5,251 nucleotides of DNA from JBGMEA01 sp964444065. Lineage in GTDB: Bacteria; Bacillota; Clostridia; Eubacteriales; Anaerofustaceae. This document shows, piece after piece, positions 5,240-5,251 of this stretch (positions within the stretch are counted from its first letter, which is position 1; every line of letters starts with the position of its first letter). Location of the stretch: positions 1-5,251 of the forward strand of contig CAYUFL010000070.1 in assembly GCA_964444065.1 (NCBI GenBank), read 5' to 3'. The notes under the pieces were generated by a model. It did not search any database. It was not told the origin of the DNA and was given only the letters and a program-made list of their open reading frames with translations. The translations under genes were made by a program, and so were the position numbers.

Positions 5240-5251
5240 CTTCCGTGTTCC

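Overview
The window holds one gene cluster read entirely on the minus strand: the bacterial S10-spc ribosomal protein operon. In transcription order (right to left on the plus strand) it is rplD (L4, broken by an N-gap), rplW (L23), rplB (L2), rpsS (S19), rplV (L22, with a second N-gap), rpsC (S3), rplP (L16), rpmC (L29), rpsQ (S17), rplN (L14), rplX (L24) and rplE (L5, whose last few codons lie past the left edge). The order is the canonical bacterial one. Nearly every base is coding: junctions run from a 35-nt overlap to a 46-nt spacer. I see no internal promoter, terminator, RNA gene, mobile element, repeat array or CRISPR.

The organism is a bacterium, most likely a Bacillota. Strong AGGAGG-type Shine-Dalgarno (SD) sequences precede almost every gene, GC content is moderate by eye, the proteins read most like Firmicutes homologues, and the S10 and spc blocks are contiguous as in Bacillus. 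A Negativicutes relative (Selenomonas/Dialister/Veillonella-like) is my impression from the S17 sequence and the four-cysteine L24, but I could not test it. The two fixed-length runs of ten N indicate a draft or metagenome scaffold.

The gene products are all ribosome parts. L4, L23, L2, L22, L16, L29, L14, L24 and L5 go into the 50S subunit, and S19, S3 and S17 into the 30S. L4 and L22 line the exit tunnel, L23 and L29 sit at the tunnel mouth, L2 and L16 are near the peptidyl transferase centre, and L5 binds 5S rRNA. Tight spacing, stop codons merged with the next SD, and two gene overlaps imply one transcript with translational coupling.

I found no undescribed system here. What deserves a second look is local: an apparent in-frame loss of 8 residues in a conserved helix of L5; a 35-nt rpsQ/rplN overlap that leaves rplN with no SD of its own; an N-gap in rplV that is really a 5-base overlap (no sequence missing); an N-gap in rplD that stands for about 68 missing bases and breaks the frame; an unusual KOW loop in L24; and a TTG start for rpsC.
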